Origin: an uncultured Bacteroidia bacterium
GTDB taxonomy: Bacteria; Bacteroidota; Bacteroidia; Bacteroidales; F082
DNA length: 64,000 nt
Assembly: GCA_902774365.1 (NCBI GenBank)
Contig: CACYHX010000001.1
Location: 62,001 to 126,000, forward strand
Direction of reading: 5' to 3'
Shown here: positions 25,527-33,613 of the stretch, in pieces
Numbering within the stretch: the stretch's first letter is position 1
How the letters are laid out: each line of letters starts with the position of its first letter
Made by a program: the position numbers and the translations under genes
Notes under the pieces: generated by a model
Seen by the model: only the letters and a program-made list of their open reading frames with translations
What the model was told of the DNA's origin: nothing
Database searches by the model: none

Positions 25527-25916
25527 TCATAGCACATCCTCCTCCTTCATCGCCTCCCAAGGCCCATCCTTGGTCTCCAAGATGACTGAACCCGATTCCA
25601 AGCACTCTATCGAATGCCATTGTCCCATGGGAACGCTGAGGCCGCAGATGTCACCACCGGCTTCAACAAGGATGGTGTCGGTCAGCTCGCCTTTATCGTT
25701 ATAATATAACCACTTTACTTTGCCTCTCAGTACCACGACGGTCTCGGAGGTGTGGCGGTGCCTATGGATGGGCATCACCGTGCCAGGCTCCAAGGCGTTG
25801 AGCATACGCTGGCTTTGGTCGGCGGGGGTGTTACGCAGGTCGAGGTTCATCCGCAAGCGCGGAGAGGCCTTGGCCTGAGCGGTCAAGGAATCGAGGAGTT
25901 GTTGGTTAATAAGCAT
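25527..25916 (-). CDS. WbuC-family cupin protein
   Basis: The start is taken at the ATG at 25916 (MLINQQLLDSL), giving 129 residues; the longer frame would translate a GC-rich structured gap. The SPRLRMNLDLR motif, then MLNALEPGTVMPIHRHRHTSETVVVLRG, is the WbuC cupin pattern with histidine metal ligands. WbuC proteins are encoded at the ends of O-antigen and capsule clusters, often beside FucNAc genes as here; their reaction is not established. It is the last gene of the capE-F-G segment before the defence region. Confidence 0.85.
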   Translation of the reverse strand: MLINQQLLDSLTAQAKASPRLRMNLDLRNTPADQSQRMLNALEPGTVMPIHRHRHTSETVVVLRGKVKWLYYNDKGELTDTILVEAGGDICGLSVPMGQWHSIECLESGSVILETKDGPWEAMKEEDVL

Positions 25917-25983
25917 GTAAAGTGTAGAGTTGAGAGTTACCCATGGGAATGCCAACCTTCCACCGGGTTGGGCGCGTGGGCCT

Positions 25984-26074
25984 GGCCGACATGGGGGAGG
26001 GGCGCCCGCCTTGTGCGATGGGCCCTTGATGTCGGCCTTGATCCTTTGGTCCTTTCCTATCAAGAGGAAAGGAC
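25984..26074. other. GC-rich structured intergenic segment
   Basis: Between capG and the WbuC gene. ggccgacat (25984-25992) pairs with atgtcggcc (26029-26037), and gtcctttcct (26049-26058) pairs perfectly with aggaaaggac (26065-26074). It could be an attenuator or processing site; no T-run typical of a terminator follows. Confidence 0.5.
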
Positions 26075-26079
26075 GAAGA

Positions 26080-27237
26080 TTACTTTCGCCAGACCATCTT
26101 ATTCACAATACCCGTATAGCTCTGTATGATCTTCACCACCTTGGTGGAGACATTCTCATCTACATAGTCGGGCACCGGGATGCCATGGTCACCGTTGGCG
26201 TTCATCGTCACAGCTGTATCCACCGCCTGCAAGAGGCTGTCGGTGTCGATGCCCGCGATGAAGAAACAACCCTTGTCCAAGGCCTCGGGACGCTCGGTGC
26301 TCGTACGGATACACACCGCCGGGAAGGGATGTCCCACGCTGGTGAAGAAGCTGCTCTCCTCGGGCAAGGTGCCGCTGTCGCTCACCACCGCAAAGGCGTT
26401 CATCTGTAAGCAGTTGTAGTCGTGGAAGCCCAAAGGCTCGTGTTGGATGACACGCGGGTCGAGCTGGAATCCACTGGCCTCGAGACGCTTGCGGCTACGC
26501 GGATGGCAGCTGTAGAGGATAGGCATGTCGTATTTCTCTGCCATGGCGTTGATGGCGTTGAAGAGACTGAGGAAGTTCTTCTCCGTATCGATGTTTTCTT
26601 CGCGATGCGCTGAGAGCAGTATATACTTGCCTTTCTGCAAGCCCAATCTCTGATGAATATCTGACGCCTCTATTTCGGCCAAGTTGTTGTGCAAAACTTC
26701 AGCCATCGGTGAACCCGTCACATAGGTGCGTTCCTTCGGAAGTCCACAGTCGGCGAGATAGCGACGGGCATGCTCGCTGTAGGCCATGTTCACGTCGCTG
26801 ATGATGTCGACGATGCGACGGTTGGTCTCCTCGGGCAGACATTCGTCCTTGCAACGGTTACCGGCCTCCATGTGAAAGATCGGGATATGGAGACGCTTGG
26901 CGCCGATGACGCTCAGGCAGCTGTTGGTGTCGCCCAAAACGAGGACGGCATCGGGCTTGATCTCCACCATGAGTTGGTAGCTCTTGGCGATGATGTTGCC
27001 CATGGTCTCACCCAGGTCGTTGCCTACGGCATTCATATACACCTCTGGGTCGGCGAGCTTCAGGTCTTTGAAGAACACACCGTTGAGGTTGTAGTCGTAG
27101 TTTTGGCCAGTATGGGCCAATATGGTGTCGAAGTATTGTCTACACTTGTTGATGACGGCTGCTAATCTGATAATCTCAGGTCTTGTTCCGACTATGATGA
27201 GAAGTTTTAGCTTCCCGTTGTCTTTGAATTTTGTCAT
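26080..27237 (-). CDS. capG: UDP-N-acetyl sugar 2-epimerase, non-hydrolysing (CapG/WecB type)
   Basis: 385 residues, GT-B-fold epimerase. VGTRPEIIRL lies near the N-terminus, and VLGDTNSCLSV, HMEAGNRCKDE, SAHREENID and SDSGTLPEESSFF mark the UDP and catalytic sites. Next to capE and capF it most likely does the last step of UDP-N-acetyl-L-fucosamine synthesis (2-epimerisation of UDP-2-acetamido-2,6-dideoxy-L-talose). UDP-GlcNAc 2-epimerase (WecB) is the alternative; context favours CapG. A GxxExxY gene separates it from capF. Confidence 0.85.
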   Translation of the reverse strand: MTKFKDNGKLKLLIIVGTRPEIIRLAAVINKCRQYFDTILAHTGQNYDYNLNGVFFKDLKLADPEVYMNAVGNDLGETMGNIIAKSYQLMVEIKPDAVLVLGDTNSCLSVIGAKRLHIPIFHMEAGNRCKDECLPEETNRRIVDIISDVNMAYSEHARRYLADCGLPKERTYVTGSPMAEVLHNNLAEIEASDIHQRLGLQKGKYILLSAHREENIDTEKNFLSLFNAINAMAEKYDMPILYSCHPRSRKRLEASGFQLDPRVIQHEPLGFHDYNCLQMNAFAVVSDSGTLPEESSFFTSVGHPFPAVCIRTSTERPEALDKGCFFIAGIDTDSLLQAVDTAVTMNANGDHGIPVPDYVDENVSTKVVKIIQSYTGIVNKMVWRK

Positions 27238-27303
27238 ATCTTTTTGTTCTTTTATGGTCGGCCGTTGGCCTCAAAATCTATAGAAAATCCTTTTTAAAAT
27301 CTC

Positions 27304-27726
27304 TCAAAACAATCTTATCTTTTCAATCTCACCATCAGAGTCACGCTCGTACCATTCAGAAAACAGACCTTGTGGTCCGAAATTAATCAGCATTCCATAA
27401 GGCATGTGAGTAAGATTCATGTAATTGAACAATTGCTTGCGATGCTCTTTATCAGCAAAACTGACTGCTTTCAACTCAAGAATGATATTGTCATTCACCA
27501 CAAGATCCATTCTGTAATTCTGGTCAAGCTGCACGTCTTCCCAATAGATGGGAAGATAAACTTGTCTTTCAACTTTATATCCTTGTTGTTCCAACAAATA
27601 CTTTAACGCCGCCTCATAGGCCGACTCCATCAACCCAGGACGATATTTGTTGTAAACCTTCATGGCCACGCCAGTAATCTCCCTAAAGAAACTATACTTT
27701 TTATTATGTTCTTCGACCAAGTTCAT
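27304..27726 (-). CDS. GxxExxY family protein
   Basis: Start at the ATG at 27726 (MNLVEEHNKKYSFFREITG); the longer frame adds a non-matching leader. The product is 140 residues with GLMESAYEAAL (the GxxExxY signature) near 31-41, then MDLVVNDNIILELKAV, which resembles a PD-(D/E)xK nuclease core (D, ELK), and LINFG near the C-terminus. Function is not established; the nuclease-like core is an inference from the motif. It interrupts the capE-F-G series, as a single passenger gene between capF and capG. Confidence 0.8.
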   Translation of the reverse strand: MNLVEEHNKKYSFFREITGVAMKVYNKYRPGLMESAYEAALKYLLEQQGYKVERQVYLPIYWEDVQLDQNYRMDLVVNDNIILELKAVSFADKEHRKQLFNYMNLTHMPYGMLINFGPQGLFSEWYERDSDGEIEKIRLF

Positions 27727-27787
27727 ACAGTCTGCACTTTGTATGATTTTGATTAAGATTTTGACAGATTTTGAGCGAAGCGACCAA

Positions 27788-29107
27788 TTAAACTGGATCG
27801 AAGTAGGTATCAGGTTTGTTAGGGTTGAAGACTTCATTGCAGTACATCACCGTGACCAAGTCCTCGGTGTCGGAGAGGTTGATGATGTTATGCGTATAGC
27901 CTGGGAGCATGTGAACCACTTGGATGTTGTCGCCGCTTACCTCAAACTCGATGACCTCATCCGTTTCCTCCTTGCGTTCCTGTATCAATCCGTGTCCTTT
28001 CACCACGATGAAGAGCTCCCACTTGGTGTGGTGCCAGTGTTGGCCTTTGGTGATGCCCGGCTTGCTGATGTTGATGCTCACCTGACCACAGTTGGCCAGA
28101 TGCACCAGCTCGGTGAAAGAGCCCCTTTGGTCCACATTCATCTTCAGTGGATAGGCGACCTTCTCCTTCGGAAGATAGCTCAGATAGGTGGAGTAGAGCT
28201 TCTTGGCAAAGCTGCCTTCGGGAATCTCGGGGATGAGCAAGGTCTTGGGCTGCTCGGCGAAGCGATAGAGCAGGTCGACGATTTCGCCTAAAGTGGCTTT
28301 GTGTGTTGTAGGGACATAACAATATCGACCTATTGTTTTAGGAGATTCCGGGTCAAGCCCGGAATGACTCGGAGTGGGAAGGACGGTGAGGCCGTCGAAT
28401 TCGCAGCGGTGTTCTTTGCCTTGCAGGGCGGCAATCATTTCGTCTACCAGGTCGTCGATGTAAAGAAGTTCCAGTTCCACGCTCGGGTCGTTGACGGTGA
28501 TGGGCAGGTCGTTGGCGATGTTGTTGCAGAAGGTGGCTACGGCGCTGTTGTAGTTGGGACGGCACCACTTGCCGAAGAGGTTCGGGAAACGATAAATCAG
28601 GACTCTTGAGCGTAACCCGTCATCGCGGACTTGATCCGAGATCTCCGCGATTTCATGAGATTCCGGGTCAAGCCCGGAATGACGGGACGCTTTCAAAAAG
28701 TCCCTTTCGTAATCCAAAAACAACTCTTCTCCTGCCTTTTTGCTGCGACCGTACTCCGAGTTACCGAAACGGCCTGTCAGAGAGGCCTGTTGCGAACTGC
28801 TGAGCATCACAGGACAACGGTTGCCGTGTTTCTTCAATGTATTTAATAAGGTGTCGGCAAAGCCGAAGTTGCCTTCCATGAACTCACTCTGTTCTTTGGG
28901 GCGGTTGACACCGGCGAGGTTGAAGACGAAGTCGCAGTCCTGGCAGTAGACATCAAGCTCTTCGGGCTTGCTGTCGATGTCGTATTCGTAGACGGCATCA
29001 ATCTTGAGGTCCGGGAAACGTCTGTCCTTACCTTCTTGTATGTTCTTCAATGAGGCGCAGAGGTTCTTACCGACGAAACCTTTAGCACCTGTCACTAATA
29101 CTTTCAT
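27788..29107 (-). CDS. capF: Bifunctional C-3/C-5 epimerase-reductase CapF, with two in-frame repeat insertions
   Basis: 439 residues against about 369 for typical CapF. N-terminal SDR domain: VTGAKGFVGKNL (5-16), FNLAGVNRP (62-70), YRFPNLFGKWCRPNYNS (172-188). C-terminal cupin: MNVDQRGSFTE, GITKGQHWHHTKWE and PGYTHNI. CapF makes UDP-2-acetamido-2,6-dideoxy-L-talose in UDP-FucNAc synthesis. The extra length is explained by two palindromic-repeat insertions at about residues 141-168 and 247-262, each beginning SGLDPES. Both keep the frame and lie in the reductase half, before and after the FPNLFGKW region. The protein may still work if these lie on surface loops. Confidence 0.87.
   Translation of the reverse strand: MKVLVTGAKGFVGKNLCASLKNIQEGKDRRFPDLKIDAVYEYDIDSKPEELDVYCQDCDFVFNLAGVNRPKEQSEFMEGNFGFADTLLNTLKKHGNRCPVMLSSSQQASLTGRFGNSEYGRSKKAGEELFLDYERDFLKASRHSGLDPESHEIAEISDQVRDDGLRSRVLIYRFPNLFGKWCRPNYNSAVATFCNNIANDLPITVNDPSVELELLYIDDLVDEMIAALQGKEHRCEFDGLTVLPTPSHSGLDPESPKTIGRYCYVPTTHKATLGEIVDLLYRFAEQPKTLLIPEIPEGSFAKKLYSTYLSYLPKEKVAYPLKMNVDQRGSFTELVHLANCGQVSINISKPGITKGQHWHHTKWELFIVVKGHGLIQERKEETDEVIEFEVSGDNIQVVHMLPGYTHNIINLSDTEDLVTVMYCNEVFNPNKPDTYFDPV
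28341..28368. repeat. Palindromic element (half copy) inside capF
   Basis: 28 bases, ggagattccggg then tcaagcccggaatgac, forming a hairpin. Translated on the minus strand as HSGLDPESP within CapF. Same family as 28619-28683, 41531-41614 and 42812-42895. Confidence 0.85.
28619..28683. repeat. Palindromic element (full copy) inside capF
   Basis: 65 bases built of two inverted arms: gtcatcgcggacttgatccg and, in the other orientation, gattccgggtcaagcccgga. Translated in frame in CapF (SGLDPES then SDQVRDDG). Comparable in behaviour to the protein-inserted palindromes of Rickettsia (RPE). Confidence 0.85.
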
Positions 29108-29155
29108 ACTCTCAACTTTAATACTGTCTCTAAACTCTACACTCTAAACTCTCAA

Positions 29156-30205
29156 CTATTTAACAATATTAGGAATCCCTTTCAACTCATTCTGGATATA
29201 TTCGAGGCTTGCAATCTTTGCCTTGGTCTCCTCTAGGTTCAAGCGACGCGTGTTGTCGGAGTTGAACTCGTCGATAGTGGCAAGTTTCACGTCACCTTCC
29301 TTGAAATACTTGTCGTAGTTCAAGTCGCGGTTGTCGGCAGGTACACGATAGAAGTTACCCATGTCTTCTGCTTTGGCACACTCCTCTTTGGTAAGCAGTG
29401 TCTCATACATCTTCTCTCCGTGACGAATACCGATCACCTTAATGTCATTCTTGTTGCCTCCAAAGAGCTCACAAACCGCCTCGGCTTGGGTTTGAATGGT
29501 GCAAGCAGGGGCTTTTTGCACAAGGATGTCGCCGTTCTGACCATGCTCAAAAGCAAAGAGGACCAGGTCAACGGCCTCTTCCAGACTCATGATGAAGCGG
29601 GTCATCTTAGGTTCGGTCAACGTAATCGGGTTTCCTTTGCGAATCTGGTCAATCCAAAGAGGAATCACGGAACCACGCGAGCACATCACATTGCCATAAC
29701 GTGTGCAACAAATCTTGGTGTTGCCCGAAAGACGGCTCTTGGCAACCGCTATCTTCTCTTCAATCGCCTTGGTGATACCCATGGCGTTGATGGGATAAGC
29801 TGCCTTATCGGTGGAAAGACAAATCACGCACTTCACCCCAGCGTCGATGGCAGCGTCCAATGTATTGTCAGTTCCTATCACATTGGTCTTGACGGCTTCC
29901 ATAGGGAAGAACTCGCAACTTGGCACCTGCTTGAGGGCTGCGGCATGAAACACATAATCCACGCCCTTCATGGCATATTTTAGCGTGCTCTTGTTACGCA
30001 CATCTCCGATATAGAATTTGATTTTGTTCGCTACTTCCGGCATACGGGCCTGGAAATCGTGACGCATATCGTCTTGTTTCTTCTCGTCACGGCTAAAGAT
30101 ACGGATTTCTCCGATGTCGGTGCGAAGGAAACGGTTGAGGACCGCATTCCCGAAACTACCAGTGCCTCCGGTGATGAGGAGGACTTTATCTTTGAATACT
30201 GACAT
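29156..30205 (-). CDS. capE: UDP-N-acetylglucosamine 4,6-dehydratase/5-epimerase CapE
   Basis: Start at the ATG at 30205 (MSVFKDKVLLITGG), giving 349 residues; the longer frame runs through an AATTGA repeat and is not coding. SDR motifs: TGGTGSFGNAVL near 11-22 and STDKAAYPINAMGITK with the Met typical of CapE/FlaA1-type enzymes. It makes the 4-keto-6-deoxy intermediate from UDP-GlcNAc, first step of UDP-L-FucNAc. capF and capG follow in pathway order. A related CapD-type enzyme at 14508 serves a different branch. Confidence 0.88.
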   Translation of the reverse strand: MSVFKDKVLLITGGTGSFGNAVLNRFLRTDIGEIRIFSRDEKKQDDMRHDFQARMPEVANKIKFYIGDVRNKSTLKYAMKGVDYVFHAAALKQVPSCEFFPMEAVKTNVIGTDNTLDAAIDAGVKCVICLSTDKAAYPINAMGITKAIEEKIAVAKSRLSGNTKICCTRYGNVMCSRGSVIPLWIDQIRKGNPITLTEPKMTRFIMSLEEAVDLVLFAFEHGQNGDILVQKAPACTIQTQAEAVCELFGGNKNDIKVIGIRHGEKMYETLLTKEECAKAEDMGNFYRVPADNRDLNYDKYFKEGDVKLATIDEFNSDNTRRLNLEETKAKIASLEYIQNELKGIPNIVK

Positions 30206-30212
30206 TTTTTGT

Positions 30213-30242
30213 AATTGAGAATTGATAATTGACAATTGACAG
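30213..30242. repeat. AATTGA-type repeat array
   Basis: aattgagaattgataattgacaattgac units between the short UDP-sugar dehydrogenase stop and capE. Confidence 0.75.
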
Positions 30243-30249
30243 TTTCCCA

Positions 30250-31005
30250 TTAAATATGTTCCTCCACCCCACGGAAATGCACATTCAGCTCGTGGAGATG
30301 CTCCAACAGCGTTCCGAGTGGCGTGCCCTCCGTCATCTTGGCAAAGGCGTTCACGTCCTTGGGGAAGCACTTGCCGCCATAGCCGAACTTGCCGTCAGGA
30401 CCCGGGACGTAGGTGTGCGTGTCGTTGATATAACCCGAAAGCAGCACGCCCGTATGGACCTTGCGCCAGTCGGCACCCATCTGCTCGCAGTATTCGCGAC
30501 AGGCGTTGAAATAGGTGACCTTATAGGCACCAAACACGTTGTGCATGTACTTGGTGAGCTCGGCCTCCAACGGGGTCATCACGGTGAACTTCTTGCCGAC
30601 AAAGATCTTGGTAAGCAATTCATGTGCACCGGTGAACACCATGGTCTGCTTCTTGAAGTCCTCGATAAAGGTACGCTCGGTAAGGAACTCAGGCATATAG
30701 CACACTTGATGGCCCGTCTCGCGCGAAAGCATCTCGCTGGTTCCTGGTAGGATGGTGGTACGGACAAACACGGGCACATCGGGAAGGTTGGTGATCAGCT
30801 CCTTCATCAGAGTGAGGTCCTGCGTGCCGTCCTCTTCAGTAGGAACATGAATCTGCAAGAAAGCAATGTCGATGTTGCTCAGGTCATCGTTGTATCCCTT
30901 GGGCGGGTCGCTGATGAAGAGTTTGCATTCCGGGTTGTTGTGTTCCAACCAATCCTTGAGGGCTCCACCTACGAAGCCACAGCCTATAATTCCAACGTTG
31001 ATCAT
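30250..31005 (-). CDS. Short UDP-sugar dehydrogenase-like protein
   Basis: 251 residues, about 60 percent of a normal UDP-glucose/GDP-mannose dehydrogenase. It has the N-terminal Rossmann domain (VGIIGCGFVGGAL) and the central domain with EAELTKYMHNVFGAYKV and the catalytic cysteine motif FGYGGKCFPKD, but no C-terminal UDP-binding domain. The Rossmann part is also compact. A full-length homologue lies at 36136-37434. It may be a natural short variant with a different role or a remnant; the intact catalytic motif argues against simple decay. Confidence 0.75.
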   Translation of the reverse strand: MINVGIIGCGFVGGALKDWLEHNNPECKLFISDPPKGYNDDLSNIDIAFLQIHVPTEEDGTQDLTLMKELITNLPDVPVFVRTTILPGTSEMLSRETGHQVCYMPEFLTERTFIEDFKKQTMVFTGAHELLTKIFVGKKFTVMTPLEAELTKYMHNVFGAYKVTYFNACREYCEQMGADWRKVHTGVLLSGYINDTHTYVPGPDGKFGYGGKCFPKDVNAFAKMTEGTPLGTLLEHLHELNVHFRGVEEHI

Positions 31006-31015
31006 AATATATTTA

Positions 31016-31075
31016 ATTGATAATTGATAATTGACAATTGAGAGTTTAGAGGCAGTGGTTAGTTGAGAGTTGAAA
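31016..31075. repeat. AATTGA / GAGAGTTTAG repeat array
   Basis: Tandem aattgataattgacaattgagagtttagagg and agttgagagttgaaag units in the gap after rmlA (31006-31150). The remaining gap has no gene. Confidence 0.75.
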
Positions 31076-31150
31076 GTATTTGGGCGGTATGGAGCGCGGC
31101 GAATGCGCGCTATTATCTGTGAGATCTGTGAAATCTGTGTGAAATTACAA

Positions 31151-32077
31151 CTATTGATTCCTCTGCAGGTGCGTCAACGTATCGGACGTGATTTCCGATT
31201 TGTATTCGTCGATGACCTTCAACAGATACTGCCCATATTGGTTCTTGAGCATGGGCTGCGCCAACTCCCGCATCTTCTCTTCGGTGATCCAGCCGTTGCG
31301 GTAGGCGATGCCCTCCAAGCAGGCTATCTTCAGGCCTTGGCGTTTCTCGATGACCTCCACGAAGGTCGAAGCCTCACTCAGGCTGTCGTGCGTACCCGTA
31401 TCGAGCCAGGCGAAGCCACGGCCGAAGACCTGCACCTTCAGCTCGCCGTCGTTCAGGAACTCTTGGTTCACCGTGGTAATTTCAAGCTCGCCTCTGGCGC
31501 TGGGTTTGATGTGCTTGGCGATGTCGACCACTTTGTTGGGATAGAAATACAGTCCCACCACGGCGTAGTTGCTCTTGGGTTGCTTGGGCTTCTCCTCGAT
31601 GCTGAGGCAGTTGCCTTGTTTGTCAAACTCGGCCACGCCATAACGCTCGGGGTCGCTGACCCAGTAGCCAAACACGGTGGCTTTCTTGTTTTCCTCGGCA
31701 TCCTTGACGGCATTTCTGAGGAGGCTGGTGAAGCCACTGCCGTAGAAGATGTTGTCACCCAACACCAGGCAGGCGCAGTCGTCGCCGATGAACTTCTCGC
31801 CGATGATGAAGGCCTGAGCCAGACCATCGGGCGAGGGCTGCTCGGCATACTCGAAGTGGACGCCATAGTCGCTTCCGTCGCCCAGCAGACGCTGGAAGCC
31901 CGGCAGGTCGTAAGGTGTGCTGATGATCAATATATCCCTGATACCTGCGAGCATCAGTGCCGAGATGGGATAATACACCATCGGCTTGTCGTAGATGGGT
32001 AATAACTGTTTGCTGACACCCTTGGTGATGGGATAGAGTCTAGTGCCGGAGCCTCCGGCGAGGACGATTCCTTTCAT
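31151..32077 (-). CDS. rmlA: Glucose-1-phosphate thymidylyltransferase
   Basis: 308 residues, expected length. Nucleotidyltransferase signature [19 protein letters not shown] near residues 8-26, [11 protein letters not shown], and [10 protein letters not shown] for the metal site. It makes dTDP-glucose from dTTP and glucose-1-phosphate, first step of dTDP-6-deoxysugars. rmlB is in the same cluster (41644-42777), but no rmlC or rmlD is seen, so dTDP-rhamnose is not assured; a dTDP-4-amino sugar is also possible. Confidence 0.93.
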   Translation of the reverse strand: MKGIVLAGGSGTRLYPITKGVSKQLLPIYDKPMVYYPISALMLAGIRDILIISTPYDLPGFQRLLGDGSDYGVHFEYAEQPSPDGLAQAFIIGEKFIGDDCACLVLGDNIFYGSGFTSLLRNAVKDAEENKKATVFGYWVSDPERYGVAEFDKQGNCLSIEEKPKQPKSNYAVVGLYFYPNKVVDIAKHIKPSARGELEITTVNQEFLNDGELKVQVFGRGFAWLDTGTHDSLSEASTFVEVIEKRQGLKIACLEGIAYRNGWITEEKMRELAQPMLKNQYGQYLLKVIDEYKSEITSDTLTHLQRNQ

Positions 32078-32122
32078 AATTGATAATTGAGAATTGAGAA
32101 TTGAGAATTAAAAGTTGAGAGT
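32078..32122. repeat. AATTGA-type repeat array
   Basis: aattgataattgagaattgagaattgagaatta units directly upstream of rmlA. Confidence 0.75.
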
Positions 32123-32236
32123 TTATCGACTTGTGGGCATGTCACCTGACCAACCATGGCCAAGGTCCCAGTGCTCATCGAAGGATTTCATGTCCTCCAT
32201 TTGAGCTTGGCGTTCGTCTTCGTTTAGTTGAGTCAT
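32123..32236 (-). CDS. Possible 37-residue acidic small protein
   Basis: ATG at 32236 to TAA at 32123. It starts MTQLNEDERQAQMEDMKS and ends GDMPTSR, with a central DEHWDLGHGWSG. It fills the gap between the PIG-L gene (30 bp after its stop) and rmlA, in the same direction, and its composition is protein-like (acidic, Met-rich helix, then Trp/Gly). I do not recognise a family. A chance frame is possible at this size. Confidence 0.45.
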   Translation of the reverse strand: MTQLNEDERQAQMEDMKSFDEHWDLGHGWSGDMPTSR

Positions 32237-32266
32237 TGTTTTTATTATTCTGATGATACATCTCGT

Positions 32267-33604
32267 TTACATCGTCTCTCTCAAAAACTCCTTCACGGTC
32301 ATCTCCTTCAGGAACAGCAGGCCATGCGTGGCGCGGACCAAGGGATGGGCGTTCTCGTAGAAGAAGTCCTTTCCGAGGATGAGTTGTATGTCTTTGTACT
32401 GCTTCGCCCAGATCTGCTCCGCCAGCTCGCTGAAGGGACCGTCGAAGTCGGGGTTGGGAAACTCCGCCTTGACTTGGGTCAGGTAGCTGTCCTTGAAAGC
32501 CTTCTCGAACACAGCCATGGTGTTGAGCGACACGGGCACGTACACGTTGGCCTCGGCAGGATGATAGGTCGACCAAACATTACGGTAACCGAAGATGCGC
32601 AACTTGCTCAGATCTTCCTCCTCGTTCCACAGCCTGACGGCCTCAGCGATGGTCTGCATGACCTTGTAATGGGTCTTGGGCGCCAAGCCTACCGAGTCCA
32701 TGGCCACGGTGATGACGGTGGGATGGATGGCACGGAGCTGGGTGAGGATGGGGAGCACGTCACGCTCGAGGTTGGGTGACCAATGAGCCGGCCCTTCGAC
32801 AAGCTCAGGGACCTCTGTTTTATCGTTATATAACCCTAACCGCAGATGATGGATGTGGTCCAAGGCGGTGCCGGCGTAGGCCCAGACGAGTTCTTCCTCA
32901 AACTCACGGACCTCTCCCTTGAGTTTCTGTATCTCGGGACTGTTGGGCAGGCCTTTCTGTAAAGACTCTATCTCTATTTCAAGGCGCTGCTCAAGCTCTG
33001 CCACGCTCTTCAGGTGCCACAGGCCCACGACGTCGCGCAGGATGCGGTGGCAGAAGCCGCGCCGCATCTCATGAGGGTTCTTGCGGGCCACGTTGTCGAG
33101 ATAGTGGTGGATGTCCTTCTCCTGCTTGAAACGGTAGCCTTGTTCGAAGAAGTCGGGGTAGTTGACCATCTGGATGAGACCACGGCGCAACAAACTCAAG
33201 GTGTCAAATAGGGCTTCAAGCAGGAACTCGTCGGTGACTGAATGGAAGCCCGAGGTCATGATGGCGAAATGCACCTGGTTATGGGGCGAGCGCAGCTGCC
33301 TCATGATGAAGGGCATGATGCCCAGCATGATGTCGTCATGATGCGGCCCGGTGTGGTAGATGACTTCGTTGTCGATAGGCTTCACGCCGCGCCAGAGCTT
33401 GGCTTCCACGTCGGCGATGACCTCTTGCACACGTTCCAGACTCAAGTCCGGGATCTTTGCACAACGCGGGTCGTTTTTTAAGTCGTCAAGCGTCAGCTTA
33501 TGGGCATAGTGGTCGAGGATCTTACAGAGGCCCAACACGGCGCGTTCGGTCTTCTCGAAGGTCCATTCGCCTTCAAATATCGAGGGGTCGGTTTTGTCAA
33601 ACAT
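32267..33604 (-). CDS. PIG-L family deacetylase-like protein
   Basis: 445 residues. The zinc motif THGPHHDD-like segment appears as TGPHHDDIMLG near 92-102, the form of the PIG-L/LmbE HPDD motif. The protein resembles the PIG-L module that in some Bacteroidetes is attached to glucosamine-6-phosphate deaminase; here nagB is a separate gene 5 kb away. It probably removes an N-acetyl group from an amino sugar derivative; substrate unknown. Residues about 265-271 (PELVEGP) come from an interspersed repeat inserted in frame. Confidence 0.72.
   Translation of the reverse strand: MFDKTDPSIFEGEWTFEKTERAVLGLCKILDHYAHKLTLDDLKNDPRCAKIPDLSLERVQEVIADVEAKLWRGVKPIDNEVIYHTGPHHDDIMLGIMPFIMRQLRSPHNQVHFAIMTSGFHSVTDEFLLEALFDTLSLLRRGLIQMVNYPDFFEQGYRFKQEKDIHHYLDNVARKNPHEMRRGFCHRILRDVVGLWHLKSVAELEQRLEIEIESLQKGLPNSPEIQKLKGEVREFEEELVWAYAGTALDHIHHLRLGLYNDKTEVPELVEGPAHWSPNLERDVLPILTQLRAIHPTVITVAMDSVGLAPKTHYKVMQTIAEAVRLWNEEEDLSKLRIFGYRNVWSTYHPAEANVYVPVSLNTMAVFEKAFKDSYLTQVKAEFPNPDFDGPFSELAEQIWAKQYKDIQLILGKDFFYENAHPLVRATHGLLFLKEMTVKEFLRETM
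32792..32810. repeat. Short interspersed repeat inside the PIG-L gene
   Basis: 19 bases, cccttcgacaagctcaggg, a sequence widespread as a dispersed imperfect palindrome in bacterial genomes. It encodes PELVEGP in frame on the minus strand. Confidence 0.7.
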
Positions 33605-33613
33605 TCCGTTTCA

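Noticed and set aside
32175-32576. 133-residue minus-strand frame
   Set aside because: Out-of-frame shadow of the PIG-L gene; Arg/His-rich with no family pattern.
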